Below, piece by piece: positions 45,676 through 57,962 of a stretch of 64,000 nt of DNA. Numbering within the stretch: the first letter of the stretch is position 1; the number at the start of each line of letters is the position of its first letter. The stretch is from Polytrichum commune (Eukaryota > Streptophyta > Polytrichopsida > Polytrichales > Polytrichaceae). The notes beneath the pieces are model-generated. The model saw nothing but the letters and a program-made list of their open reading frames with translations, had not been told where the DNA came from and ran no database searches. Both the position numbers and the translations under genes were made by a program. The DNA is taken from assembly GCA_950295325.1 (NCBI GenBank), contig OX485805.1:18029501-18093500 (forward strand). Direction: 5' to 3'.

Positions 45676-47064
45676 GGGCCACTTTATACTTGGGGCCGGA
45701 TTGAGGGCCGGCCGGAACTCTCAAAATTTGAACCAATAGGATCGCTCGATTTCATCAAATCGGGCCCAAGGGCTTTATACTTGGGGCCGGCCCGAACACT
45801 CACCTATCCCATGTGGCGTCTTAGGTGGCACAATTTTGGCGCCAAACCATCGGGCCCTAGATGAGATTTCGGGACGAGCTTTTCCTCGTCCCGAACTCCC
45901 ATCTAGGGCCGGATGGGGCTCCTCCGTTGGATTGTTCCAATCTTGTCCGTCAATCAATAGGAGGGGTAAAAGCATTTCCTCTCCTCCTTACTACTCTCCC
46001 CTCCACCTTCCCCTTCTCACCTTCCACCTTCCCCTTAATTATTTTTTCATAGAATTAGTGTTAGACATAAATGCGCCACCACCTTCCCTACTACCATGTC
46101 CCTTCTCTTTTTCTCATTGTTAATTTTTTTTCATATCCTTCCTAACACTGAATTCGTGCATGTAACTTTCACATATTACCATGGATGATATTTAGTGTTT
46201 GATTTTACATTTAATGTTACTTACTTTCATAGGGTTAGTGATATTTAGTCTAGTGATCGTATTTACAGTATCTCACACTAAATATCATGTTTAGTGTAGT
46301 GACTCCACAATTTTAACCATAACAAACACATTCCAAAAATAAGCCAAAGATAGTTTCCAAGTGGAACCATGCTCAAAAGTTTACACGCACTTAGATCCAA
46401 CAACAATGTAAACTTATACTATGGTTAGAATTATTATTTTTTAAATAAAATCTCTTATCTACAAAGAGAAAGTTAATTGAGGCTTTAGAGAGGTTGATTA
46501 AGTCTATAAATTTATGTAGCTTGAAAAATAAAAAGTACGACAACAATGTTGGCACAATGCCTACTTACAATCAGTAACCCACACCAAAATATATGCTCAA
46601 TGTCGTCATGTTCCCGAACGGAACGAAGCCAATTAATATCTACAAACATAGATTACTCTATAATGAATATTGTATCATTGCAACTCTGGGTTTTTTTTTG
46701 TTACCGGGTACATCGGTTATTCCATTGTACATGGTAGGTGAATTTATATGAGCATTTTGACACCGGAATTAGATTCAAAGGGCTCGATATAGTCTAATGG
46801 GACCCAAGGTTGACCCCCTAACCATAAGCCTATAGAGATCATCCCCCATAGTAAAAGCCGTGTAACTAATGCTCAAGAGCACCGGGCATTGACATGGTAA
46901 GTTCCATGAAACTTAACCCTCAAGACCATCGGGCCCTAGAATCGGGCCTCACCACTTTACATGCGACAAGGTTGGGCCGGAAAAAAGTTCATAAAGTGCG
47001 TCCCGATTGAGGCCTTAATCAGGCCGGTGCTCCGGCCGGCCCCAGGCCGTGTATAAAGTGGCCC
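45676..47064. mobile_element. Nested Harbinger-like element
   Basis: GGGCCACTTTATACTTGGGG at the left and GTATAAAGTGGCCC at the right form the ends, flanked by TAA (45673-45675 and 47065-47067). Removing it rejoins the GTAGAGTAAGGCTAACC repeat of the surrounding MULE. The interior is GC-rich near its ends (GGCCGG repeats), contains a family C MITE, and has no clear transposase. Confidence 0.82.
46044..46296 (+). mobile_element. MITE family C, 5'-truncated, third nesting level
   Basis: The core GTTAGACATAAATGCGCCACC through to CATGTTTAGTG matches 37448-37769 and 42308-42626. The left end is missing or diverged. Confidence 0.65.
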
Positions 47065-47451
47065 TAAGGCTAACCAACTAGTTATTTAGTAAGTAGAGTG
47101 TGGCTAACCAACTAGTCATTTAATAAGTAGAGTAAGGGTAACCAACTAGTTATATAATAAGTAGGCCTAGCCACTGGGCCCGCCTAGCCACTAGGCCCGA
47201 CACCACCCTAAATCCGGCCTCCCCAAAAAAGACATGAGGCCCACGGCCCCCACCCGCCTTGGTGGCAAGCACCACCCCCGCCCCCCACCCCACCGCCACC
47301 TAGGATCATTGAGGCCCTTGGATGGGCCTTGGTGGATCAACGGTCCGGATGCACCATGAAGAATCTCATATATAACGCCTTAGTGACACGGCAACCGAAC
47401 CGGCAAAAAGGTGTGAATCTAGCCAAAAAAGGTGTGGAAATAGCAATCCCC

Positions 47452-50299
47452 AAAATCAAATGCTTATAACATGTTAACCTTACACATTCTAGAAAGTGTA
47501 GAGGATGAGTATGTATTCCCAATTCCCAGTTTAATATTGCTTCAAAAGAAAGGTGATGAGTTCATTCGACCTAAGTATATAATAAACAACGTCAGCCTGT
47601 TGGTCCTACCTTGCTCAAGGATCCTCTTGGTGCAAGATGGGGTTTATTGCCTACCTTGCAGAAGGTGGGCTCTTGGTTTTTTCGTCAAGTAGAGAGAAGA
47701 TTTCATAGTTGGGAATCGAACTACCAACCCCTCTGTTCGGATTTGGATACCTCTCCACTCTCATCTAGTAGTTTTGGGTCATCTCGGACCGAGCTAAGTA
47801 TTACATGTGCCTTTAGTGATCATGTACATGTATCGAAGGGGAGGGCTCGATTATGTAAATTTGAACACTTTGAGTCAAACCCAAAGTTGTCTCTTGGTGT
47901 CATTAAAGTTGACCCCGAACGTCTACATAACACTACTCAGTTGATGAGTGTGTTCAACTGCCTTGACTTCATATTCAATTTGAAGCACTAGGATTCCGAC
48001 ATCCAAAGACTTTATTCTCAAATCTATTGCGGGGCCATGAACACAACTCATCAACTAAGTAATGTTATAGATAGCGAAGATTTGAGCAACTATTTTGTAG
48101 TTGAAGAATGACCCCCCCCCCCTCAAGCATGATGAATAAAACTAAGTCCTTGGGTCAAAATTGGCTTGAAATAAAAAATTGAAAAGGGGGGGGGGGATAA
48201 GGTTCCCAACAAAGGGGGCGGATTGAAACCCTCTAGATTTGCATGCGAGGGCCCTTATTCCCCAAATCTTTGGCCTTGGCAACAAGGGTCCACATTGCAT
48301 GTCATGTGTGTTGAATAACGTCATGGATTAGGGTCCATGAAACTAATAAGAAATTACACTAGATGCAAATGATTTTACATTCAATCCCTAGTTAGAAGTT
48401 CTTTAATTCACCCTAATTTCAATGACATATATTTGTAGACTAATCATATTGATTTGTTGGATAGTAAGACACATGCATATAAAATGATGCTTAACTCAAG
48501 TGAACACCTACATTTTAATAGTGTGTGGTTGGGTGTGGATCTATGATTGAATGCTATAGCGACATGTGTCCAAGTAGTTTGGATAACGCATCTAAAATTT
48601 AATGACTATTCTTAACATCAAGGTTCAATAGTCATCATAATTGAGAGAACAAGTATGATCTTCTACAAAGATGGACATAACATTACTCAACGATGTGGGC
48701 CCTTAGAATATAGTGGTGAGATGTTGGAGTTCAAGTTGAACTTGAGTCTCCTTGCGCAACTTTTCGAACATCTCATTGTTATAATACGAGGGCCCACAAA
48801 ACAAGAGATGTACAATGAGTATTGTTATGAAGTTGCAAGGATCTTCATTTTGATAAATGACTAAGATATTCACGCAACTTAACCCTTGCCTTCCGAGAGG
48901 CCCGTTTTGGGCTCGGGGGGTGCATTGTACTAAACATGTACGAGTATACATGAGTGCACATGAGGGGTATTGATTTGGACCTTGCCGTATTACATATACA
49001 TATGGTATATATGTTATAATTTATAGTTACGTACATATACGGAAGGCCTTTAAAAAGTATACAATAATTGTACTTGTATGGTACTGTTACTATACTACAT
49101 ATCATAAGTTTTCATATTGGATGAAATTGTTTGGAAATTGTTTGGTAATCGTTTGGTAATCGTTGGGTGGAGTATAGGGATCCAATTGACTTGATGGACC
49201 GTCCATCAAACATGGAGATTGGTTTATGTTGGTATCAAAAAGGGGCTAACAACAAGTGGACATATGATCTTACTGATCATATGTATATGATGGTAGACTT
49301 ATAGACTATAATTGCATTGGCTACAATGACATATATTGGTGAATCAAATGTTTATGAGTTACATCCGGGAGATGAAAAACTTTTCAACGACTTTGCTGAT
49401 GAAAGCTAGGATATTTTGTTATACATATTGTAGGGGTTGATTATTGTTCAAAAGTATATTTTTATAATTATGTTAATGACTATATATGAATGGATGTTTT
49501 TTTTGTGTATATATATTGTCACTTGTATATTTATTGTTGTAATTGTATGTGTATTACTTCATTTCACAAAAAATAACTTGTATATAGGGGGTTTTTAGAG
49601 TATGCAGTGAACGCACGTGATTCTAGGTTTTAATGAAAGGTGCACCCCCCGAGGTTTTGGGATTATAAATGACTTTTGAAGGCAAGTTTATCCAAAAAGA
49701 ATGTGCTAGGAAGGTCAAAATAGGTATCATTGTGTTCCTCCTATAAACTTCTTGCCAATGGTGATGATCTCATTCCAATACAAATAGATGGTTGTTCACA
49801 AGGAATTTTTGAAGTCAAGAATAAACTTACATTTTCCTTTGTTGATACATTTCTATAGATAATATATTCAATGTTATTTTGATTGAAAATCATCATTTTT
49901 CTATGGACTCTTTTTCTTCCCTCAAGGTGTATGTTCATTCTTAACATAAGCTTGAAAGTTTGGACTATAATTTTATTGCATAAACTTATCACAATTCTTG
50001 ACGTTCAATGATTCTAAATCGATTATAAAAAAATCATAAAATTTACTAAATATCGCTACCGTATTACTGTGATTTGAAAATAATTAGCAACAACTTTTCT
50101 TTTAGGTATAATAAAAATTTAGCTCTAAAAAAATTATTTTTTAGATAATCTAATGAGATCACGATACGCTCCAGGATGTTAAGGATTAAGGTTAGGTAGA
50201 TGGATTTGAAACGGTTATTTTTTCCAACTAAGTTAGTGCAATTCTCTTTAGATATGAAACACACGATTAGTATAAGATGGTTAAGGTTGAGGCATCCAT
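47452..50299. other. Gene-free stretch
   Basis: This contains homopolymer tracts (C at about 48111-48122, G at about 48186-48196), a family F repeat at about 48520-48870 and AT-rich sequence. A frame at about 49330-49420 ends YELHPGDEKLFNDF, which is faintly similar to 54500-54562. The 126-codon frame at 47611-47991 begins with TTG and has no recognisable domain. Confidence 0.4.
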
Positions 50300-50525
50300 A
50301 GTCAATGCCAATGAACAAGGAGAACTTGGCTGTTAGTTACAAATGAGCCGGTTGAGTTTAAGATGTAATTGGTTGAAGTTCAAGACTCATGATAATTACC
50401 GATCATTTTAGAGGAATTCATAGAATACACCTTAATTTTATAAAGAAATTTTTGAAAGATGTCAACATGTAACCGGTTGGACTTGTAAACACTAGGATAT
50501 CAACCCATTATGCCCAAATTCTCTG
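50300..50525 (-). mobile_element. Mutator-like MITE, family G, third copy
   Basis: GTTAGTTACAAATGAGCCGG, GATGTCAACATGTAACCGG and TTATGCCCAAAT blocks match 43632-43869. The ends are diverged and I could not define a target duplication. Confidence 0.6.
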
Positions 50526-50624
50526 TGGACACTGAAACACATGGTTTCTTGACATGATGAGGTTGAATTGCATTTCAGAAAATAGATAGATGGGTTCCAT
50601 CTTAATTCACATTACCTACAACTA

Positions 50625-51019
50625 CGGGCCGGTTCACACGGGGTCCCAAGTCCTAAGTCCCAAGTCACTCGAGGTCAATCCATGCAATCTCAGCCGTTGA
50701 GAGCATGGAAGTTGGGATTTACCACTTCACATGGGTTCCCAAGTCCTGAGTATGACATGGATGCCTACATGACAACATTTTTTTTAAACGTGGAGCTTGG
50801 GACTTGTGTTGAGAGTTGGGTCAAGCAAAAAGCAAGATCAAACCCTCACCACAAGTCCCAAAAATCTTCTTGCATAAAATAATCAAGATCCAACTTTAAT
50901 GACTATAAATCATACTTGAAAGTTTTCTCGAGGCTCAAAAGTTGGGGACTCGGTCTGCATGTTGGCAATCGCTAATATGAGTGGAACTTGGGACTTGGGA
51001 CCCCCATGTTAACGGGCCC
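50625..51019 (+). mobile_element. Harbinger-like MITE, family Q, copy 1
   Basis: GGGCCGGTTCACACGGGGTC at the left and a right end CCCCCATGTTAACGGGCCC, followed by TAA. The left flank is TAC, so the duplication is imperfect. It is homologous throughout to 56012-56356. Confidence 0.7.
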
Positions 51020-51206
51020 TAAGTTCTTAATATCATGACCAAGCTTTGCATCACGGACTTTTAGAGGCATAAATCTCATGTGAATCAATCATGAATTGAA
51101 GCAACAACATAGACTTTATATTTGTGCCAATGACAATTGCATTTTCTCTTTTTTTTCATCTTATGTTTGCCACATTATACTACTAGTGTAATCATAACAT
51201 TACTAA

Positions 51207-51725
51207 GGGTCATTTCACACACGAGCCAAGAGCCATGACCATGAAATTGTGAGAGCCCAACAAAAAGTGACCAAAGGCCGTCTCAAGACACTTCCAAAAT
51301 CATGCAGTGTGGTCACGGATCATTACGTGTAGTGAGGAGCCATATGTGACCACAACTCTCAATTAAATGCTATTTCAATGAATGTCTATTCATGCGGGTA
51401 CTCACAAATGATAAAATGAAATTAACCAACAGTTGTGAGCATTTGGAGTGCCATAGACTCCTGGTTTTGTGTTAGGCCTACCGCCAAGAGGTGGTTTTTA
51501 ATTTGAAAATAGTCCAAGTGACCATGACACATGATCCATTCGATGCCATATAGAAATCCATGTGGACTTTACATTTATCTTGCATGCACATACTCCGTTG
51601 GTCCCTCAAGCGTAGTGTGAAGCGCTCGAGGTGAAGCAAACTTGGACCGGCTCCGCCTTTTCCACCAATGAGAGTGCTTGAAGTGTAACGGTCACGGGCT
51701 CTCAGTCTCGTGTGTGAAGTGGCCC
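51207..51725 (-). mobile_element. Harbinger/Tourist-like MITE, family P, copy 3
   Basis: GGGTCATTTCACACACGAG and CTCGTGTGTGAAGTGGCCC ends are flanked by TAA (51204-51206 and 51726-51728). It is full length (519 bases) and a reverse-orientation match of 1441-1946. Confidence 0.85.
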
Positions 51726-51995
51726 TAAGCACAATGCTACTATTTTCTTTTCTAATACCAGATACAACTTACACACATTGTTTTAGGGTTACAGTGCTTG
51801 GCCAACAAGCCTGATTCATCAATAGTTTCCCTTTTGAAGCCATAGAGGGATTGTATAGGGAATGGGGAGAAATTTGAGCCAACTTGGTCAATATCCTTGC
51901 TTCTTTATTATCAAACGGTTATTCATGGAATGCTTTGGTTATTTCTTGTATTCTTACTTCAAATTATAGAAAATGAATCGGATGATATGTAACTA

Positions 51996-52283
51996 CACTA
52001 AATATTATATTTAGTGTCATATAGTATTTTATGTCGCTATGGTAAATTTTTAATGACACTTCTTATGAATAAGTTGACAAGTATTGTCATGGATGATTGA
52101 AATTTGGATGAAAAATCACTTAATGAATTGCAACTTTGTAGTTCCATATGACCTATATATGTTTACAAGGAATGAAAAATATTGTTAGGTTTGCATTTAA
52201 TGATGGTGACACTACACATGTGGTTTACAGTTATTATTGAGCAAGACAATGAGAATTGGTGTCACTAAACAAAATATTTAGTG
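51996..52283 (+). mobile_element. MITE family A, copy 4
   Basis: CACTAAATATTATATTTAG and the complement of CTAAACAAAATATTTAGTG form the ends, flanked by TA. The core is shared with 34958-35340, with an internal deletion. Confidence 0.78.
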
Positions 52284-52802
52284 TAAGGTAGCATTTTGGA
52301 AAACGGTGAAAATAAGTTGATTCGATTAGAAAAAGTGGCTTGAAATTTGTACTATATTTTTTTTATAGACGGAATAGAGGAAATGAGGAGGAATGCAAGT
52401 TGCTTTGTTTTTTTGTTCCCCGGAAATAATTGGTTACACTTTTCCAAGGAGGCAAGTAAGTCAAACCCCCACTTGTATGGTAGAGTCCCCCCTACTTTGA
52501 GCATCAAACTATCTTGCTTTACGTATGAATGCACACAAAACAGTTAACTCAATGGCATCCAAAAATGATCCCAAGTAGTGTGAAACAACACCTATCTAGC
52601 CAATCAATACATCCAACCTATCATTGCATCCTTTTTGGGCCACCACTTTTACAATTAGCTCATTTGGGTTCACACAAGAATCATTCTACTCCTAGTCTAA
52701 TGCACCAGTATTGGTCATTTATTGTGTCCCATTTTACTACCTTTAGTAGTTGGTTCTCCTTGTTCATTGAAACTATAAACAACTTCCCTAAAGGGTAACT
52801 AA

Positions 52803-53196
52803 GAGCATCCTCAGTCGGTCTAGGTAAAGCTCACTGCAAACCAAGACCTATCTTGCTTAAAATTGCTCAAAATTTAGAGGGAGTGCACCAAATCTTGCTT
52901 AAAATGGACAGATCCTCCCACACTCCCTCTAAATGTCAAAAATTTGGAGGGAGTGTGGGAGGATCTTTCCATTTTAAAGCAAGACTTGGTGCACTCCCTC
53001 TAAATTTTGAAAATGTGGTGTTTTCAATGAGGGATTTCACCTACGTCAAATTTTTACAATTCTTTTTTCTTGAGAAATATCTCACGTTTATTTAGGTGTG
53101 CTTCTAATGATGGTAATTTCAGTTTCTAATTTTAGGTCAGTCAAAAGATAGGTTTTGGTTTGCAGTGAGCTTTACCTAGACCGACTGAGGATGCTC
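52803..53196. mobile_element. Harbinger-type foldback MITE with internal hairpin
   Basis: Near-perfect terminal inverted repeats of about 50 bases begin GAGCATCCTCAGTCGGTC. The element is flanked by TAA (52800-52802 and 53197-53199). Inside, about 52868-53017 forms a second long hairpin: TTTAGAGGGAGTGCACCAA pairs with its complement near 53000, and TCCTCCCACACTCCCTC pairs with GAGGGAGTGTGGGAGGA. Confidence 0.88.
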
Positions 53197-53199
53197 TAA

Positions 53200-56008
53200 C
53201 ACTCTCACAGTTTCTGAGGCGGTGCACACAATATTGGTTGTACCTATCCACATGGGTGCACAAAAGAGGTATTATTTTAGAGTACACATAATAGTATATA
53301 TATACACTTAACATATATTGTTATAATATATGTTGTATATATATGTATATAGTATAAACATATATGTTAAGTTTATATATATGTATATTGTTATATATTG
53401 TTTTAAGTATACTATTATATGTTATTATGTAAGAACATATATTGGTATGGTATGTATAATGTTATGTTACATGTATTGTTATATGTTATCATGCTAAGTA
53501 TAAATACCCCTTTTGTTTGTAAATATGGGATATATACATATTCTGAATAGTGTTCGTATTTTCAGCGATAATACCAGGATGAACAATGTTTTCTGTGAAT
53601 AATACTAAGATGAATAGTGTTGCATATGAATGATGCTACGAGTATAATTCCACTCAGATTTTCAAAAGTCAACTTGCATGAATGAATAGTAAACAGATAT
53701 TCTTACATTGTTAAAGGGGGCGTATAATATTTTAAGGTCTTGGAACCGACCCGTATGGTTGGATAATGTTACGAGAGTTCTAGAGAACAATGTGTAAAGA
53801 ATGGTTGTTACATACATGACTTTTGTTGGTGGTGGTGGTCAAAGGTAAATGGAATCATGGGAAGTAGACCTACAGTACTAAACTTCTTGTATGGAGGTGC
53901 ATTATTATCTTTCAAGCCCTCCTTGAAATTTTAATTATTTTTGTTTCTACTCCTGACTTGAAACAATTAAATGTGTGAACTATACAATTCACTTTTGCAA
54001 CTTTGAAAATTGATAATTGTGTCTTGACCTTCATAATAATCTCAATAATTTTCATGTTTGACAACAAGGCAAGTATACCATGTCATATGTTGAACCCCAA
54101 GCCTAACAAGGTTTGCACCTTTTGTTCCATTTTTTCAATTGAGATTGGTGAAGAGCTGTCATGAGGATTGCTACATGCCTCCACTTCTAATTTGACCCAC
54201 CTTGAATTGAAGGTATTCATCAAGGGCATAATGCCCCAAGGAATGGACTCTTTATACCACGTACAAACTAACGTGAGTGTAGGAAGGGGTATTATTTTAA
54301 GGTATCAGTATACATAGTGTATATATAAGGGGGCATGTATTGTTTTTCTCTAGTGTGTACATTAAAAAGGCTATTAAGAATTCTGAACTAAAAGTAGATG
54401 TACAAAAGGGGCCCCTAAAGTTCAGAGCGAAATTGACGATAGATGTGCTAGTTTCATCTAATGTACCTTATTTCATCCAAATGGCGTGTGTTTTAGGGTC
54501 ATATTATTATGAGTTATATCCTATGAAGGAAAAGATGTTTAATGACTTTCTCATTGGAAAGTGAAAGTGGATTACATATGTGGGGCCATTCACAGTTGGG
54601 GTACTACTTTTGGCCGTCTAACGGAAAACGGACTTTTTTGGATAACTTCACATGCTTGGTATGCTTAGATTTATATTGTGAAGCATATTTTGGATCATAC
54701 CTACATTTTATACTCCATATCGAGTGCACTGACAAAGTTAATTTAGAAGGAATAGCGTCATCTAAGATATCCTTTTGATTCCTTAAAGGACATTCAGGAG
54801 TGATGTCTTAATTGTTCACCTTAGGATCAAGGAATGAAAAGGACAACAAGAATCAATCAAAACGATCCCAAATTTTTTCCTCACACTCATCGTTCAAGTG
54901 TGTACCAATAGAACCAAATATGTATTGAATAGCAATTGCCCAACTTTACATGTGGCACCAAACCTCGGGGGGGGGGGGGGGGGCAGTGTGTTAAAAAGTT
55001 AAGGATATAGGTGCGAACAACCACTATTTTATAGGGTGTATTACTTTCAATTCTCTTCTTTTTTCACATGCTATCATTATGTAAATTTCTACTTTGGGTT
55101 AATATAAAAATGGCTTGCATTACTTATAATTCCAAATTACCTATTATTCCATACCCTATAGTACTTTAAAGATGTCCACTGTCATTTTTGATACCCTATA
55201 TTACTCTTAAGTCCAATTATAATTTTTTGCCTCCATGTTTTTTAAATACCCTATCATTTGTTCGCACGTATATTGCTACTCCAACCAATGGCTACCCCCC
55301 CCCCCGAGCACCAAACATGTCCAAATATACATATACTCACGGCCACACGTAAAAGGAACGTCTAGTATTAGAATTGGACAAAAAAATTTATATGAATGGA
55401 CACATGACACTTTTACCAAGGTACCAAGATACATAACAGGAAATAATTGACCACCAATGCACACCTAAATAGCAAAAAAATGCCACTGATGTGGCCTAGG
55501 GTTTAGGGTGATTATTAAATAATTATGAAAATCTTTCTTGATAAAGCTTATGAACTATCTACTTATTTATATAAAATTTATTGATCAAATAATAGTAAAT
55601 CATGATAAAAACCAAGATCAATGCGACAAAGTCCTTAAGTCCTTTGTCCCAAAAGTAGTACCTCAACCGTGAATGTGCCCATGTAATAAAGGCATGTTTG
55701 TTTCATTATATATATTTTTGTGTATGTATTGTAGACATTTATCACATTAACATGAAAAGCTTACTATAAAGATATGAGTCCATTTTCTAGCCTACTATGA
55801 GAATGTATCCATTTGTTTTCTTTATAAATGTCCCCTACATAGAGGGTTTTACTTCATAGTCACCCACACACATCATTCAAGTCTTTAATAAAGAATACAC
55901 CCCCCATGCATAATGCTAAATTGGAGGTAAGAGGGAGAAATTCTCCTATTGTCAAATGATCATTTACATAGATGATTGCATTATGGCAACACGACTATTC
56001 CAATTATC
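53200..56008. other. AT-rich gene-free stretch
   Basis: About 53275-53500 is TATA-rich low-complexity sequence with local inverted repeats. A 17-base G tract sits at about 54967-54983 and a C tract at about 55296-55305. Open frames at 54340-54564 and 54542-54778 are not recognised. Confidence 0.4.
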
Positions 56009-56011
56009 TTA

Positions 56012-56356
56012 GAACCGCTTCACATGGGGTCCCAAGTTTAAGCCCCAAGGCACTTGAGGTCAATCTATGCAATCTCAACCATTGAGAGCACGGGGTTTCA
56101 CATCCTAAATCCCAAGTATGACATGGATGCCTACATGACAACATTTTTTGGAGGTCGGGGCTTGGGACTTGCATTGAAAGGTGGGTCGAGCAAAAAGCTA
56201 GACCCAACTCTCAACACAATTCCTATTAATATTTTTGAATAATATCATCAAGATCTAAGTGCAATGATAATTAACCATACTTTGGTGGATTCTTGAGGCT
56301 CAAAAGTTGGGACTTGCTAACATGAGTGGGACTTGGGACCCCATGTGAACCCATCC
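56012..56356 (+). mobile_element. Harbinger-like MITE, family Q, copy 2
   Basis: GAACCGCTTCACATGGGGTC at the left and CCCCATGTGAACCCATCC at the right are flanked by TTA (56009-56011 and 56357-56359). It is homologous to 50625-51019. Confidence 0.8.
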
Positions 56357-56359
56357 TTA

Positions 56360-57238
56360 ATGTATAACTTTTGTTGAATATACTCAAATTCATGCAAACA
56401 ATCAAAAGCTTGAATAATAAGAAAGGTCTTTATCTTTTGACCAACCTAAACCATTGACCACAACTATGATTTACATGAGCCAAGGCTTGGCTAGATTTCT
56501 TGCTCTTTGAGTTGGGCTCCCACCAATATCACATAAGGTAAGAGCACAATCAACTATACTCTGACACACAATTTACTTTCCTAAACCAATTCGGCTCCAA
56601 ATTTAGCTATCAAAGATTTCAAACTACTTTTATAAAACTAAGTCAGGATGAACTAACATGTTGGGGTCAAGAGGACATTATTGCTTACAAGCATACCTTT
56701 CATCCATTCATGCAAAAAACTCATATTCCTTATAGGTCTCTATGCTCGTAGGCATGCCATAGTTCCCTCATGTTGCATGTGAGGCAATTTGGTTTCTAAC
56801 ACCTACCAAGGACCCCCTATAAGTTGGTTGTCAATTCCTCCCAAATTAAGTTCACTAGACTAGTTCGGGGTTTTTGATCCCGGTTCGAGGATTAAATGTG
56901 CTGAAAACAACAACCCCCATGATCTAACACTAATAATCATCTTCCCTCCTCCTTGATAGGTGTTGTGAATGTTCACCCCATGTGGTGTACTACTTTTCAC
57001 TAGAACCCCTTTACCTTGGCAAGTTTTGTAGGGGTATGGGTTCAAATAACGAGTCATTTAAGTTAGTTAGCCTTTGCCCACTCTTGGTGACGAGTCAGTG
57101 TCTTTGTTGTGTTTGTGTTTCTCAATGTAGCAAAAATCGGACATTTGCCTTTGAGAACAATAAGATTATTTCTCTATTAATATTAGATGTTGATGCCACT
57201 TGGCACCTTGGCGTGCTAGTGTGCTTGGGTTGTGGGAA
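56360..57238. other. Gene-free stretch
   Basis: Nothing recognisable. The sequence is AT-rich without a family signature. Confidence 0.35.
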
Positions 57239-57962
57239 TTATGCCCCCTTCCCACCCGACTTTAGCAAAACCAAACTTAGCCTAATAGTTGGTTTTTAAA
57301 ACATGGCCTCCATACCATCAGTGCTATCAAAATATCATTTAGTTGCAATCAACCATTCCATTTAATAATATTCAGTGACAACACTTCATCCAAATCTCAC
57401 TCGTTTTCTAGGCTGAATCTACTTACTGACAAACATGTGCAAGGTATAATTCTAGTATCATGCACGACATACTTCCCGCCCCACCCAACCTGGTCAATTG
57501 AATAATGTTGTGTCCTAGTCTCACGCCTAGTTGGCAAAGGACATGACATGCTTCAAAAGCGGAGGGTTACTTTACACCTCAAGCACCGATCCCTCCATTG
57601 GTACCTAAAGATGAGGCAAGAATCTAGGACTTCTAAAAGTGTCTCTTCCGGCCCTTGTGATTGATTGCTCTTCGTTTTAGCTATGAGGGTGCGAGGATCT
57701 GCAGTCACAAAAACCGGTGGTAAAGTAGATGAGTGGTAAGGCAGTCCACTTGGCTTCAAAAACTATCCAACATATGATTGCTTGATAAATCAAACAACGA
57801 ACACGTGTGACAACTACTTAATCAAAAGCTGCTCAAAAACCTCCGGAGCAAATTCTTGTAGGTGCATCTAGATAGCTGGGGCACCTCCGCCATAACCAAG
57901 AGAGCTTTATCTGGTTTTAAGGCAACACTTTGTGTTATATGGTAAAGCTGGGTGGGGATTCC
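57239..57962 (-). mobile_element. Family H element, copy 2
   Basis: ATGCCCCCTTCCCACCCGACTT at the left and the complement of GGAATCCCCACCCAGC at the right form the ends. The reverse complement matches 7764-8318 over most of its length (for example GGTTATGG.GGAGG and CCAACTAGGCG). The shared open frame lies on the minus strand at 57553-57759. Confidence 0.6.

Larger units (their letters stand above)
45036..47451. mobile_element. Non-autonomous Mutator-like element with about 380-base inverted ends
   Basis: The ends are GGGGATTGCTATTTCCACAC and its reverse complement. The inverted arms run about 45036-45410 and 47068-47451 and stay highly similar. The element is flanked by AAAATCAA (45028-45035) and the same eight bases at 47452-47459. 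Long inverted arms with an 8-9 base duplication point to a MULE. No transposase was recognised. A Harbinger-like element is nested inside. Confidence 0.85.

Noticed and set aside
47700..47745. GGGAATCGAACTACCAACC, resembling a tRNA T-arm in reverse
   Set aside because: The five-base stem expected around the TTCGATT loop does not pair, and no acceptor or anticodon arm is found.
47611..47991. 126-codon plus-strand open frame
   Set aside because: It begins with TTG, has no family signature, and lies in a repeat-rich region.
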